Origin: Nocardioides lianchengensis
GTDB taxonomy: Bacteria; Actinomycetota; Actinomycetes; Propionibacteriales; Nocardioidaceae
NCBI RefSeq assembly: GCF_900101465.1
Contig: NZ_FMZM01000016.1
Location: 62,001-126,000 of the forward strand
Reading direction: 5' to 3'
Length of the DNA: 64,000 bases
Shown here piece by piece: positions 9,342 through 19,000 of this stretch (the stretch's first letter is position 1; the number at the start of each line of letters is the position of its first letter). Under the pieces are notes generated by a model. The model saw only the letters and a list, made by a program, of their open reading frames with translations. It was not told where the DNA came from and searched no databases. A program made the position numbers and the translations under genes.

Positions 9342-10376
9342 GTGAGCACCCGCAACGGCCTCGGTCCCGGGGGTTCGCCGACCCTCGACGAGGTCGCGCG
9401 GCTGGCCGGGGTGTCCCGGGCGACCGCCTCGCGAGCCATCAACGGCGGCAACCGGGTCAGCGCCACGGCCCAGGCCGCGGTCGACGCCGCGGTCCGCACG
9501 CTGGGCTACACGCCCAACCCGGCGGCGCGCAGCCTGGTGACGCGGCGGACCGACTCGGTGGCGCTCGTCGTACCCGAGCCGGACGAGCGGGTCTTCACGG
9601 ACCCGTTCTTCGCCCACACCCTGCGCGGCGCGACCCGGGTGCTCGCGGAGCGCGACGTCCAGCTGGTGCTGCTCCTGGCCCGACCCGGCGAGGAGGAGCA
9701 GCGGATGCTGCGCTACCTCCGCAACCGCCACATCGACGGCGCTCTCGTGGTCTCCCACCACCAGAGCGACAGCCTGGCCGACCACCTGGCCGCCCTCGAC
9801 CTGCCGTGCGCGTTCGTCGGCCGGCCGTGGACCAGCGCCGACAAGGTGGCCTACGTCGACACCGACAACGTCGCCGGTGGCCGCGAGGCCACCCAGGCGC
9901 TGGTCGAGCGCGGCTGCCGCCGGATCGGCACCGTCGCCGGCCCGGCCGACATGACCGCCAGCGTGGACCGGCTCGACGGCTGGTACGCCGCGATGCGGCA
10001 GGCCGGGCTCGCCGACGACGCGGTCATCCACGGCGACTTCACCGAGTCCGGCGGCGAGCGCTCGGCGGCCGAGCTGCTGGCCCGGCACCCCGACCTCGAC
10101 GGCATCGTGGTGGCCTCCGACCTGATGGCGGCGGGCACGCTCAAGACGCTGGCCGCCCTCGGTCGCCGGGTCCCCGACGACGTCGCCGTCATCGGGTACG
10201 ACGACCTCGGCGTGCACGAGCGCACCAACCCGCCGCTGACGACGATGCGCAACCCGATCCGCGAGATGGCCGAGCAGGCGACCCGGCTGCTGCTGGAGCA
10301 GGTCGACGGCGAGCGGCCCGCGGCCGCGATGCGGGTGATCTTCCCGCCGTCGCTGGTGCGCCGGGAGACCGCCTGA
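9342..10376 (+). CDS. LacI-family transcriptional repressor (CebR-like position)
   Basis: DNA-binding repressor of about 344 residues. The N-terminal helix-turn-helix reads TLDEVARLAGVSRATASRA, followed by the hinge helix NPAARSL and a periplasmic-binding-protein-like sensor domain ending in an ordinary LacI C-terminus. It follows the beta-glucosidase gene and probably represses the uptake operon through the two operators at 4391 and 4489, released by an imported sugar. Two GTG starts are possible: 9342 fits a leaderless -10, and 9333 fits GAGG at 9321-9324; the helix-turn-helix is unaffected. Confidence 0.93.
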   Translation: MSTRNGLGPGGSPTLDEVARLAGVSRATASRAINGGNRVSATAQAAVDAAVRTLGYTPNPAARSLVTRRTDSVALVVPEPDERVFTDPFFAHTLRGATRVLAERDVQLVLLLARPGEEEQRMLRYLRNRHIDGALVVSHHQSDSLADHLAALDLPCAFVGRPWTSADKVAYVDTDNVAGGREATQALVERGCRRIGTVAGPADMTASVDRLDGWYAAMRQAGLADDAVIHGDFTESGGERSAAELLARHPDLDGIVVASDLMAAGTLKTLAALGRRVPDDVAVIGYDDLGVHERTNPPLTTMRNPIREMAEQATRLLLEQVDGERPAAAMRVIFPPSLVRRETA

Positions 10377-10403
10377 GCGGCCCCACCCCGGCCGATCGAT
10401 GAA

Positions 10404-10409
10404 TATGAT
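10404..10409 (+). promoter_or_regulatory. -10 element of the GntR gene, leaderless
   Basis: TATGAT, close to consensus, ends 6 bases before the ATG at 10416, implying a transcript that begins at the start codon. Confidence 0.55.
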
Positions 10410-10415
10410 CCGCCC

Positions 10416-11129
10416 ATGTCGACGACCCGCCCGCAGAAGACCGCGCTCCTCGTGGCGCAGCGGATCGTGGCCGACATCAACCGGCGCGGCAACACCGTGG
10501 GCGACCGGCTGCCGCCCGAGCGGGTGATGCTCGAGGAGTACGAGGTGGGCCGGGGCACGTTGCGCGAGTCGCTGCGCTTCCTGGAGCTGCAGGGCGTCAT
10601 CGCGCTCAAGCCGGGCCCGGGCGGGGGCCCGATCGTCCGGCGACCCGACCCCACGGCGCTCGCGACCTCACTGACCCTGCTCCTGCAGTTCGACCAGGCT
10701 CCGCTCCGCAGCGTCGCCGAGGCCCGGGCGGGCCTGGAGCCGGCGCTGGCGCGGCTGGCGGCCGAGCAGATGACGGAGGACCAGCTCGGCGAGCTCCGCG
10801 CCGTCGCCGAGAGCTCGGAGCACCTCGACGACCCGCGCGGCTTCCTGGAGCAGGACCGGCACTTCCACGACCTCGTCGCCCGCGGCTCGGGCAACCCCGT
10901 GCTCGCCCACCTCTCGGCCGCTCTGCTGCTCCTCGATCGCCCGGCCGGGGGCACTGAGACCGCCGCGCGGCGCTCCACCGCCCGCCAGGCCCACCTGCGC
11001 ATCGTCGAGGCGATCGCGTCCCGTGACGCCGGGGAGACCCAGACCGCGATGGCCGACCACCTCGCCCAGGACCTGCGGCACGCCGAGGAGGCGCAGCTCG
11101 CCGCCCCGGTCGTGTGGGAGAGCCCGTAG
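10416..11129 (+). CDS. FadR-type GntR-family transcriptional regulator
   Basis: A 237-residue regulator: N-terminal winged helix (residues about 8-75, with LPPERVMLEEYEVGRGTLRE) and an all-helical FCD ligand domain (about 95-225) with the metal/acid-binding His residues in the last helices. It precedes an F420-type oxidoreductase gene and could control it. The effector is unknown; FCD domains usually sense carboxylic acids or sugar acids. Confidence 0.9.
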   Translation: MSTTRPQKTALLVAQRIVADINRRGNTVGDRLPPERVMLEEYEVGRGTLRESLRFLELQGVIALKPGPGGGPIVRRPDPTALATSLTLLLQFDQAPLRSVAEARAGLEPALARLAAEQMTEDQLGELRAVAESSEHLDDPRGFLEQDRHFHDLVARGSGNPVLAHLSAALLLLDRPAGGTETAARRSTARQAHLRIVEAIASRDAGETQTAMADHLAQDLRHAEEAQLAAPVVWESP

Positions 11130-11179
11130 CGTCCCGTCTCGCAACCACCGCCGGGCGACGACGGCGTTCGGGTGCGGGG

Positions 11180-11218
11180 GGTTTCGAGACGGTTGCTGCG
11201 CAACCTCCTCAACCACCG
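11180..11218 (-). repeat. Dispersed palindromic element
   Basis: Starts GGTTTCGAGACGG and ends CTCCTCAACCACCG, containing the hairpin GGTTGC-TGC-GCAACC. It belongs to the family whose forward form begins GGTGGTTGAG and ends CGAAACC. It fills the gap between the GntR and oxidoreductase genes. Confidence 0.8.
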
Positions 11219-11269
11219 GGTGATGGGGCCGACTGAGCGGGACAGGGCCCGCGGCCGCCGTACCGCTGG

Positions 11270-12301
11270 GTGAGGATCGGCGCCATGCTCCTCGACGTCC
11301 AGCTCGACGCCCGCCCGGACCTGGCCGCCGAACGGGCCCGCGAACTGGTCGCCGCAGGCGTCGACGGGCTGTTCACCTTCGAGGGCCCGCACGACGTCTT
11401 CCTGCCGCTGGCCGCGGCGGCCGGGGCGGTCGAGACCGACCTGATGACCAACGTCGCGATCGCCATGCCCCGCTCCCCCATGCACCTCGCCCACACCGCC
11501 TGGGACCTGCAGCTGATGTCGCGGGGGCGGTTCCGGCTGGGCCTCGGCTCGCAGATCCGCCCCCACATCGAGAAGCGGTACGGCGCCACCTGGTCGCCGC
11601 CCGCGGCCCGGATGAAGGAGATCGTCGCCGCCGTGAAGGCGATCCTCGCCTCGTGGCAGGACGGCACCCGGCTCGATTTCGTCGGCGAGCACACCCGCCA
11701 CACGCTGATGCCGCCGACGTTCGTCCCCGGCCCGAACCCGTACGGCGCGCCGCCGGTGCTGCTCGGCGCCCTCGGCCCGGTGATGACCCGAACCGCGGCC
11801 GAGGTGGCTGACGGGCTGCTGGTGATGCCGTTCCACAGCGTCCGGCACCTCGCCGAGCGCACCCTGCCCGCCGTCCAGGAGGGCCTGGAGCGGGCCGGCC
11901 GCGAGTCGATCGCGATCTTCCCGCAGGCCATCCTGGCCATGGGCCGCACGCCTGAGGAGCTCGCCGCGGCCAGCCTTGGCGTGCGCGGGCTGCTGGCCTT
12001 CTACGGCTCCACCCCGGCCTACCGCCCGGTCCTCGACGTCGAGGGCTGGGGAGACCTGCAGCCCGAGCTGAACGCCCTGTCCAAGCAGGGCGACGTCGCC
12101 GCGATGATGGCGCTGGTCAGCGACGAGATGATCGACACCATCGCCGTGCGCGGCACCCCCGAGGAGTGCGCGGCCGAGCTCGGCCGCCGCTTCGGCGCGG
12201 TCGCCGACCGGGTCTGCTGCTACTTCCCCGGGTACGACGCGCCCCTGGATCAGGTCGGCGCACTCGCTGCGGCCCTGCGGCCAGAGGGTGCTCGCGAGTA
12301 G
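11270..12301 (+). CDS. LLM-class, probably F420-dependent, oxidoreductase
   Basis: TIM-barrel oxidoreductase of the luciferase-like monooxygenase superfamily, 343 residues. The N-terminal strand with IGAMLLD, the segment ELVAAGVDGLFTFEGPHD and the conserved SRGRFRLGLGSQ stretch (around residue 83) fit the actinobacterial F420-dependent branch; cofactor choice is inferred. The start is the GTG at 11270; an ATG at 11285 is possible. Its stop codon lies inside a 50-base perfect palindrome. Confidence 0.88.
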   Translation: MRIGAMLLDVQLDARPDLAAERARELVAAGVDGLFTFEGPHDVFLPLAAAAGAVETDLMTNVAIAMPRSPMHLAHTAWDLQLMSRGRFRLGLGSQIRPHIEKRYGATWSPPAARMKEIVAAVKAILASWQDGTRLDFVGEHTRHTLMPPTFVPGPNPYGAPPVLLGALGPVMTRTAAEVADGLLVMPFHSVRHLAERTLPAVQEGLERAGRESIAIFPQAILAMGRTPEELAAASLGVRGLLAFYGSTPAYRPVLDVEGWGDLQPELNALSKQGDVAAMMALVSDEMIDTIAVRGTPEECAAELGRRFGAVADRVCCYFPGYDAPLDQVGALAAALRPEGARE

Positions 12302-12343
12302 TACGGGGAGGGGCACACGTGTGCCCCTCCCCGTACTACTCGC
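12294..12343. terminator. 50-base perfect palindrome, bidirectional terminator
   Basis: Bases 12294-12318 are the exact reverse complement of 12319-12343, centred on CAC|GTG. It contains the TAG of the plus-strand gene and ends 10 bases before the stop of the convergent minus-strand gene. Confidence 0.85.
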
Positions 12344-12353
12344 AAGGGGTCCC

Positions 12354-12983
12354 TCAGCGCGGCCGCAGCGTCGGGGCCGGGTTGGCGGAGCGGATCCCGA
12401 TCCCGGCGAAGGCCAGCCCGAAGACCAGGATCGACCACTTGGAGACCGCGTTCGGGAGCAGCGCCCCGAGCGGCAGCATCAGCACGTGCAGCAGCATCAG
12501 CAGCGGGATCCAGCGGGGCACCGAGCCGGCACGCAGCAGCGCCACGCCGAGGAGCAGCTCGCCGAGGTAGAACGCCACGATCCAGCCGTAGAGGAAGACC
12601 AGCAGGCCGGCCTCCTCGGTGACCGCATTGATGCTCTTGTCCCGGATCGCATCGGTGACCACCAGGGCCCGCAGGAAGACCAGCAGCATCGCGTAGCCCG
12701 CGATGCCGATGAACCCGATGGCCAGGGCGACGACGGCGGACATCCCGACGTACCGCCCCGGACCGGGGACCAGCACCAGCACCGACGGCAGGCCGAGGAT
12801 CAGCATGGCGGCAGCCAGGAAGTAGATCGCGGAGACGGCGAGCCAGCGGTTGTCGTTCTCGCGGACCAGCTGGAGCGTCTCGGAGCCGCTGGACCCGGTC
12901 GGGGTCAGCAGCGAGGCGAGGGCGAGGGCCATCGCCCCGGTGACGAGCAGGGCCGCCGACGCAGGCACCCAGTCGTTGCGCAT
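12354..12983 (-). CDS. Six-helix integral membrane protein (DUF4386-like)
   Basis: A 209-residue hydrophobic protein with about six membrane segments: near residues 8-28, 48-70, 80-105, 128-150, 160-178 and 183-200. Arrangement and length resemble the DUF4386 family; function unknown. The ATG at 12983 is preferred over the upstream GTG because a -10 TACGGT lies exactly 6 bases before it. It follows an LLM oxidoreductase gene on the same strand, 38 bases apart, but has its own promoter. Confidence 0.7.
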   Translation of the reverse strand: MRNDWVPASAALLVTGAMALALASLLTPTGSSGSETLQLVRENDNRWLAVSAIYFLAAAMLILGLPSVLVLVPGPGRYVGMSAVVALAIGFIGIAGYAMLLVFLRALVVTDAIRDKSINAVTEEAGLLVFLYGWIVAFYLGELLLGVALLRAGSVPRWIPLLMLLHVLMLPLGALLPNAVSKWSILVFGLAFAGIGIRSANPAPTLRPR

Positions 12984-12989
12984 CCGCAC

Positions 12990-12995
12990 ACCGTA
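12990..12995 (-). promoter_or_regulatory. -10 element, leaderless
   Basis: TACGGT on the minus strand ends 6 bases before the ATG at 12983. Confidence 0.5.
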
Positions 12996-13021
12996 GGGGT
13001 CGGCGGACCGGTGCCGAGGAG

Positions 13022-13930
13022 TTATCCCGAGGTTTTCGCCACGGCGTCCGCGACCCGTCGTACCTGCTCGACGGCGGAGCCGGTCGGGATCAGCTGGACC
13101 TCGTCGGTGCCGAGGTCCTCGAAGCGGCGCAGCAGGGCCACCAGCTCGGGCACGGTGCCCGCGAAGCCGGTGGTCGGGGCCATCGCGTCGACCAGGCTCG
13201 CGGGCAGCCAGCTCATGTAGTGGCGCAGGTGCCGGTGCACCTGCGCTCGGGCCTGGCCGCCGGTGGTCTCCTCGAGCGCGAACCAGAACGACGTGGTCAG
13301 CCGCGGGGCCGGCCGTCCTGCCTCGGCCCAGGACGCACGGGCCAGGTCGAAGAGCGTCCCGACGGCGTCCGTGGACAGGTCGAGGGTGACGCCGGCGAGT
13401 CCGTCGGCCCAGCCGGCGGCGTACCGGACCGTCCGCGGACCCATCGTCCCGACCAGCAGCTCGGGTCCGCCCTCCTGGACCGGGGGCGGCCCGACCGGCC
13501 CGACGTCGTCACCGACGCGCTCGCCGCCCCACACCCGCCTCATCACCGCGGCCCGGTCGCCGAGCTCGCGCATCCGCTGCGTGGTGGGGTCCGCGCCGAC
13601 GGCGAGGTAGTCCTCGACCCGGCCGCCGACCCCGAGGCCGACGCTGAGCCGGCCCCCGCTCAGCCGGTCGCCGGTGGCGAGCGACTTGGCCAGCAGCACC
13701 GGGTCGTGCAGCTGCGGCACCACCACGGTCGTCGTGATCCGCACCCGCGACGTCCAGGCCGCGACCGCGCCCAGCAGGGTCAGCGTCTCGGGGTTGTCGA
13801 AGGCCATCCGCTCGCCGAAGCACACCGACGAGAACGGCCCCTCGTCGGTGGCCCGCGCCCACGCCTCCAGCGTCCCCGGCTCGGCCCAGAGGTCGGGCTC
13901 CATCACGGGCAGCGTCATCCCCACCTGCAT
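13022..13930 (-). CDS. LLM-class flavin/F420-dependent oxidoreductase
   Basis: Second luciferase-like oxidoreductase, about 302 residues. It begins MQVGMTLPVMEPDLW and contains the family segments SVCFGERMAFDNPETL, LSVGLGVGGRVEDY and a C-terminal TDEVQLIPTG. The closest resemblance is to mycobacterial-type F420-dependent LLM proteins; substrate unknown. The ATG at 13930 is chosen because CAGAGT, a weak -10, lies 7 bases before it; the upstream GTG at 13939 would add three residues. Confidence 0.87.
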   Translation of the reverse strand: MQVGMTLPVMEPDLWAEPGTLEAWARATDEGPFSSVCFGERMAFDNPETLTLLGAVAAWTSRVRITTTVVVPQLHDPVLLAKSLATGDRLSGGRLSVGLGVGGRVEDYLAVGADPTTQRMRELGDRAAVMRRVWGGERVGDDVGPVGPPPVQEGGPELLVGTMGPRTVRYAAGWADGLAGVTLDLSTDAVGTLFDLARASWAEAGRPAPRLTTSFWFALEETTGGQARAQVHRHLRHYMSWLPASLVDAMAPTTGFAGTVPELVALLRRFEDLGTDEVQLIPTGSAVEQVRRVADAVAKTSG

Positions 13931-13994
13931 GCGCGTCACTCTGACCGAGTCCGCCGACCCCCACCCCCGACCCCGTCTCGTTCACCGGGACCGA

Positions 13995-14035
13995 CCGGTG
14001 GTTGAGCAGGTTGCGCCAGCAACCGTGTCGAAACC
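13995..14035 (+). repeat. Dispersed palindromic element
   Basis: CCGGTGGTTGAGCAGGTTGC ... GCAACCGTGTCGAAACC, with the inner stem GGTTGC/GCAACC. Lies in the gap between the MFS gene and the LLM gene. Confidence 0.85.
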
Positions 14036-14080
14036 CTCGCACCCGACCGCAGACGTCGAGTGACCGACACCAACCCACCC

Positions 14081-15403
14081 TCAGGCCACCTCAGCCACCC
14101 GCCGCAGCTCCGGCGCGAGCGCCACCAACCCCAGCACCGGCAGCACCGCCAGCAGCGCGAGCGCCCAGGACACCCCGATCACGTCACCCGCCCCACCGAC
14201 CACGGCCGACCCCACCGATCCCCCGGTCATGAACACGAGCGTGGCGATCCCGAGCGCGACGCCGCGGACGTCGACGTGCACGGCCGACCCGACCGCGGCG
14301 CCCAGCGACGGCTGTCCGAGCCCGAAGGCCACGGTCACCAGCAGCACCCCGACGCCGAGCACCGGGGCGGAGTCGATGCCGGCGCCCAGGCCGGCGACGA
14401 GCAGCGCGACCGACGCGGTCACCCCGGAGACCGCCAGCGACACCGAGGGCCCGACCCGGTCCAGCAGCGGGCCGGCCACCCGCGGGACGAACAGCGCCAC
14501 CACCGCGCTGGGGACCAGCAGCAGGCCCACCTGCCAGGCCTCCCAGCCGTCGTGCACCAGCACCGCCGGCACCGCGATCAGCTGTCCGAACCAGGCCGCG
14601 GGCACCGCCGCCGCGGCCAGCGCGCTGCGCACCACCGTCGGGTTGCCGATCACCGCGATCGGCAGGAACCCGTCGTGCGGACGCTGCCGCACCCGCAGCG
14701 CCACCAGCGGCGCCCCGAGCACCAGCAGCAGCACCCCGGCGAGCGCGACCACCAGGCCGGTCGACGGGGACTGCACCAGCAGCACCAGTCCGGACGCGGT
14801 CAGCGCGACCAGGACCGCGCCGAGGATGTCGAGGCTGGCCCCGGTGCCGTCGCCGACGAGCGCCTTCCACAGCAGCGGGACGACCAGCACGCCGAGGACC
14901 GGCAGCGCCATCACGGCGCGCCAGCCGAAGGCGTGCTCGACGATCCCGCCGAGCAACGGGCCGAGGCAGGACACGGCGGCCGCGGTGCCGGCCAGCCGGC
15001 CGAGCGCGAGCCCGCGCACCGCGCCGTCGTACCGCGCGCTGACGATGGCCACGCCCAGGGTCGGGACGGCCGCGGCGCCGGCGCCCTGGAAGAGCCGGGC
15101 CACCAGCAGCACGCCGTACGACGGCGCGGCGGCCGCGACCAGCGCGCCCGCGGTCATCAGCCCGATCCCGACCAGCAGCGGCAGCTTCACGCCCACCAGG
15201 TCGGAGACCCGGCCGTAGACCGCGGTCGTGACCGCGAGCATCAGCGCGTAGAGGCTGATCGTCCAGGTCGCCTGGCCGACCCCGATGTCGAAGTGGTCGC
15301 CGATCATCGGCAGCGCGATCGCGGCGGACGCCGAGCCCATGCCGGCGAGGCCGAAGAGGAGGCCCAGGAGGACAGAGATGCGTCTGGAGTCGTCCGAGGC
15401 CAT
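14081..15403 (-). CDS. MFS transporter, probable drug efflux
   Basis: A 440-residue major facilitator protein with about 12-14 membrane helices. The motif-A-like loop YGRVSDLVGVKLPL lies between helices 2 and 3, and helix 5 has the Pro/Gly-rich GPLLGGIVEHAFGWR of drug:H+ antiporters. Start ATG 15403 (MASDDSRRIS). It diverges from a MarR regulator with only 57 bases between starts, the classic layout for a MarR-repressed efflux pump; substrate unknown. Confidence 0.9.
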   Translation of the reverse strand: MASDDSRRISVLLGLLFGLAGMGSASAAIALPMIGDHFDIGVGQATWTISLYALMLAVTTAVYGRVSDLVGVKLPLLVGIGLMTAGALVAAAAPSYGVLLVARLFQGAGAAAVPTLGVAIVSARYDGAVRGLALGRLAGTAAAVSCLGPLLGGIVEHAFGWRAVMALPVLGVLVVPLLWKALVGDGTGASLDILGAVLVALTASGLVLLVQSPSTGLVVALAGVLLLVLGAPLVALRVRQRPHDGFLPIAVIGNPTVVRSALAAAAVPAAWFGQLIAVPAVLVHDGWEAWQVGLLLVPSAVVALFVPRVAGPLLDRVGPSVSLAVSGVTASVALLVAGLGAGIDSAPVLGVGVLLVTVAFGLGQPSLGAAVGSAVHVDVRGVALGIATLVFMTGGSVGSAVVGGAGDVIGVSWALALLAVLPVLGLVALAPELRRVAEVA

Positions 15404-15448
15404 GTCCGGCGACAACCACCGGCGACCGGGATCTGTTCCGCGCGGACC

Positions 15449-15454
15449 TAGGCT
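15449..15454 (+). promoter_or_regulatory. -10 element of the marR-type gene, leaderless
   Basis: TAGGCT ends 6 bases before the GTG at 15461. Confidence 0.5.
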
Positions 15455-15460
15455 GGCCCG

Positions 15461-15964
15461 GTGAGCCCCGACCGCGACCCCATCCGCGAGGCGCACCGGC
15501 AGTGGACCCGGCACGGCTGGTCCGAGGCCGCCGACGGGATGGCGATGGTGACCTCCGTGGTCCGCGTCCAGCAGCTGCTGATGGAGCGCATCGACGCCGT
15601 GCTGCGCCCGCTCGGGCTGACCTTCGCCCGCTACGAGGTGCTGCGGCTGCTCTCGTTCTCGAAGGCCGGCGGGATGCCGATGACCCGCCTGGGCTCGCTG
15701 CTCCAGGTCCATCCCACGAGCGTCACCAGCGCCGTCGACCGCCTCGAGCGGCAGGGGTACGTCGAGCGGGTCCGCCGCAGCGACGACCGCCGGGTCGTGG
15801 TCGCCTCGATCACCGGCGCCGGCCGCGAGGTGGTCGAGACCGCGACCACCGGCCTGAACACCGAGGTCTTCGAGCGGCCCGGTCTCGAGGCCGACCGGCT
15901 CGCCGCCCTCACCGAGCTGCTCGGCGCCGTCCGCGCCAGCGGCGGCGACCTGGTCGACGGCTAG
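15461..15964 (+). CDS. MarR-family transcriptional regulator
   Basis: A 167-residue winged-helix dimer-type regulator. The HTH and wing are visible as LGSLLQVHPTSVTSAVDRLE followed by VRRSDDRRVVVASIT, the hallmark DxRxxxxxLT region. Dimer helices flank it. Divergent from an MFS pump, it probably represses both genes and responds to a small phenolic or drug ligand. It is also the nearest regulator upstream of icmF, so a role there cannot be excluded. Confidence 0.92.
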   Translation: MSPDRDPIREAHRQWTRHGWSEAADGMAMVTSVVRVQQLLMERIDAVLRPLGLTFARYEVLRLLSFSKAGGMPMTRLGSLLQVHPTSVTSAVDRLERQGYVERVRRSDDRRVVVASITGAGREVVETATTGLNTEVFERPGLEADRLAALTELLGAVRASGGDLVDG

Positions 15965-15992
15965 ACGGGTGGTTACTTCCCCGTAGGTCCGT

Positions 15993-16023
15993 GGACGTCC
16001 TACTATCAAATAGTTGGACATCC
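15993..16023. promoter_or_regulatory. Inverted-repeat operator upstream of icmF
   Basis: GGACGTCCTACTAT (15993-16006) and ATAGTTGGACATCC (16010-16023) are inverted copies, 12 of 14 pairs matching, spaced by CAA. TACTAT inside the left arm can serve as a -10, so a bound protein would cover the icmF promoter. The binding protein is unknown. Confidence 0.65.
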
Positions 16024-16045
16024 AATCTTCTCCCCCGAGGCGGCC

Positions 16046-19000
16046 ATGACCGACTTGCACGTCCCCCAGCACCCCGTCCGCCTCGTCACCGCGAGCAGCC
16101 TCTTCGACGGTCACGACGCGTCCATCAACATCATGCGGCGGATCTTCCAGAGCCAGGGCTGCGAGGTGATCCACCTCGGGCACAACCGCTCCGTGCAGGA
16201 GGTCGTCGACGCGGCCCTGGAGGAGGACGCCCAGGGGGTCGCGGTGTCGTCGTACCAGGGCGGGCACCTCGAGTACTTCGAGTACCTCGTCGAGTCGCTG
16301 CGCGCCCAGGGCGCCGACCACATCAAGGTCGTCGGCGGCGGGGGCGGCGTGATCGTCCGCGAGGAGATCGAGCGGCTGCGCAGCTCCGGCGTCACCATCT
16401 TCTCGCCCGAGGACGGGCAGCGGATGGGCCTGGTCGGGATGATCAACTCGGTCGTCGCCGACTGCGACTTCGACCTCTGGAGCGGCAAGCAGGTCGGCGC
16501 CGACCAGGTCATCAGCGGCGACCGGTTCGCGATCGCCCGCGCGATCACCGGCGCCGAGGGCGGCCGACTGCCGGCCGACATGGTCGCCGCCCTGCGCGAC
16601 GCCGCGGCCGCGCACACCACCCCGGTCCTCGGCATCACCGGCACCGGCGGCTCCGGCAAGTCCTCCCTCACCGACGAGCTCGTACGACGCTTCCGCGTCG
16701 ACCAGCAGGACAAGCTCCGGGTCGCGGTCATCGCCGTCGACCCGACCCGGCGCCGCGGCGGTGGGGCGCTCTTGGGCGACCGGATCCGGATGAACTCCCT
16801 CGACGGCGACCGGGTCCTGTTCCGCAGCCTGGCCACCCGCGGCGCCCACGAGCTGCCCGACCACCTCGACGACGTCATCACCGTGGTCAAGGCCGCCGGC
16901 TTCGACCTGGTCGTCGTGGAGACCCCCGGCATCGGCCAGGGCGATGCGGCGATCGTGCCGTTCGTCGACGCGTCGATGTACGTCATGACGCCCGAGTTCG
17001 GCGCCGCCTCGCAGCTGGAGAAGATCGACATGCTCGACTTCGCCGACGTCGTCGCGATCAACAAGTTCGAGCGCCGGGGCGCCAAGGACGCGCTGCGCGA
17101 CGTCGGCCGCCAGCTGGTCCGCAACCGCGAGGCCTTCGGCCAGCAGCCCGACGACATGCCCGTCTTCGGCACCTCCGCCGCGACCTTCAACGACGACGGC
17201 GTCACCGCGCTCTACCAGCACCTGCGCGGGGTGCTCAGCGAGAAGGGCCTGGACTTCGCGGAGGGCGCGCTGACCCCGGTCGACGTACGCCACTCCTCCG
17301 GCATCCGCCAGGTGGTGCCGACCGAGCGGGTCCGCTACCTGGCCGAGATCACCGAGACGGTCCGGGCCTACCACGCCGAGACCGAGAAGCTGGCCGCCGC
17401 GGCCCGCCGTGCCCAGGCCTACCGGCTCGTCGCCGACGACCTCGACGACGCGGAGGACGCTGACCTCGCCGGTCGAGTAGCGAGCGCCAGCGAGCGTATC
17501 GAGACCCACCTCCCCCACACCCTCCGCGAGCAGATCGCCGGCTGGCCGGCCGTCGTCGAGTCCTACTCCGGCGACGAGCAGGTCGTGAAGGTCCGGGATA
17601 AGGAGCTCCACACCAAGCTGACCCGGGAGTCGCTCTCGGGCAACCGGATCCCCCGCGTCGCGCTCCCGTCGTACGCCGACCACGGCGAGCTGGTGCGCTT
17701 CTGGCGCCGGGAGAACCTGCCGGGCTACTTCCCCTTCACCGCGGGCGTCTTCCCGTTCAAGCGGGACGGCGAGGACCCGGCCCGGATGTTCGCCGGCGAG
17801 GGCGACCCCGCGCGCACCAACCGGCGCTTCAAGATCCTCTCCGCCGACGGCGACGCGAAGCGGCTCTCGACGGCGTTCGACTCGGTCACGCTCTACGGCC
17901 GCGACCCCGACGAGCGGCCCGACATCTACGGCAAGGTCGGCACGTCCGGCGTCAGCGTCGCGACGCTCGACGACATGAGGGTCCTGTACGACGGGTTCGA
18001 CCTGCTCGCCCCCAGCACCAGCGTCAGCATGACCATCAACGGCCCCGCGCCGACCGTGCTGGCCTTCTTCCTCAACACCGTGCTCGACCAGGCCCGGGCG
18101 GCCGGCGTCGACGACGCGACCGCGCTGGCCACGGTCCGCGGCACCGTCCAGGCCGACATCCTCAAGGAGGACCAGGGCCAGAACACCTGCCTGTTCTCGA
18201 CCGAGTTCAGCCTGCGCTGCATGGCCGACATCCAGGAGTGGTTCATCGAGCAGGGGGTGCGCAACTTCTACTCGGTGAGCATCTCTGGCTACCACATCGC
18301 CGAGGCCGGGGCGAACCCCATCAGCCAGCTCGCGTTCACCCTCGCCAACGGCTTCACCTACGTCGAGGCCTACCTCGCGCGCGGCATGGACATCGACGAC
18401 TTCGCGCCCAACCTGTCGTTCTTCTTCTCCAACGGCATGGACCCCGAGTACTCCGTCATCGGCCGGGTCGCCCGCCGGATCTGGGCGGTCGCGATGCGCG
18501 ACAAGTACGGCGCAGGTGAGCGCTCGCAGAAGCTGAAGTACCACGTCCAGACGAGCGGCCGCTCCCTGCACGCGCAGGAGATGGACTTCAACGACATCCG
18601 CACCACGCTGCAGGCCCTGATCGCGATCTACGACAACGCCAACAGCCTGCACACCAACGCCTACGACGAGGCCGTCACCACCCCCACCGAGGACTCCGTG
18701 CGCCGGGCCCTGGCCATCCAGCTGATCATCAACCGCGAGTGGGGCCTGGCCATGAACGAGAACCCCCTCCAGGGGTCGTTCATCATCGACGAACTCACCG
18801 ACCTGGTGGAGGCCGCCGTCCTCGAGGAGTTCGACCGGATCAACGAGCGCGGCGGCGTACTCGGCGCGATGGAGACCGGCTACCAGCGCGGCCGGATCCA
18901 GGACGAGTCGATGCTCTACGAGCACCGCAAGCACGACGGCACGCTGCCGCTGATCGGCGTGAACACCTTCCTGAAGAAGGACGCCGAGGGCGCCACCCCG

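Noticed and set aside
13220..14005. Plus-strand frame across the second LLM gene
   Set aside because: Antisense to a well-supported oxidoreductase.
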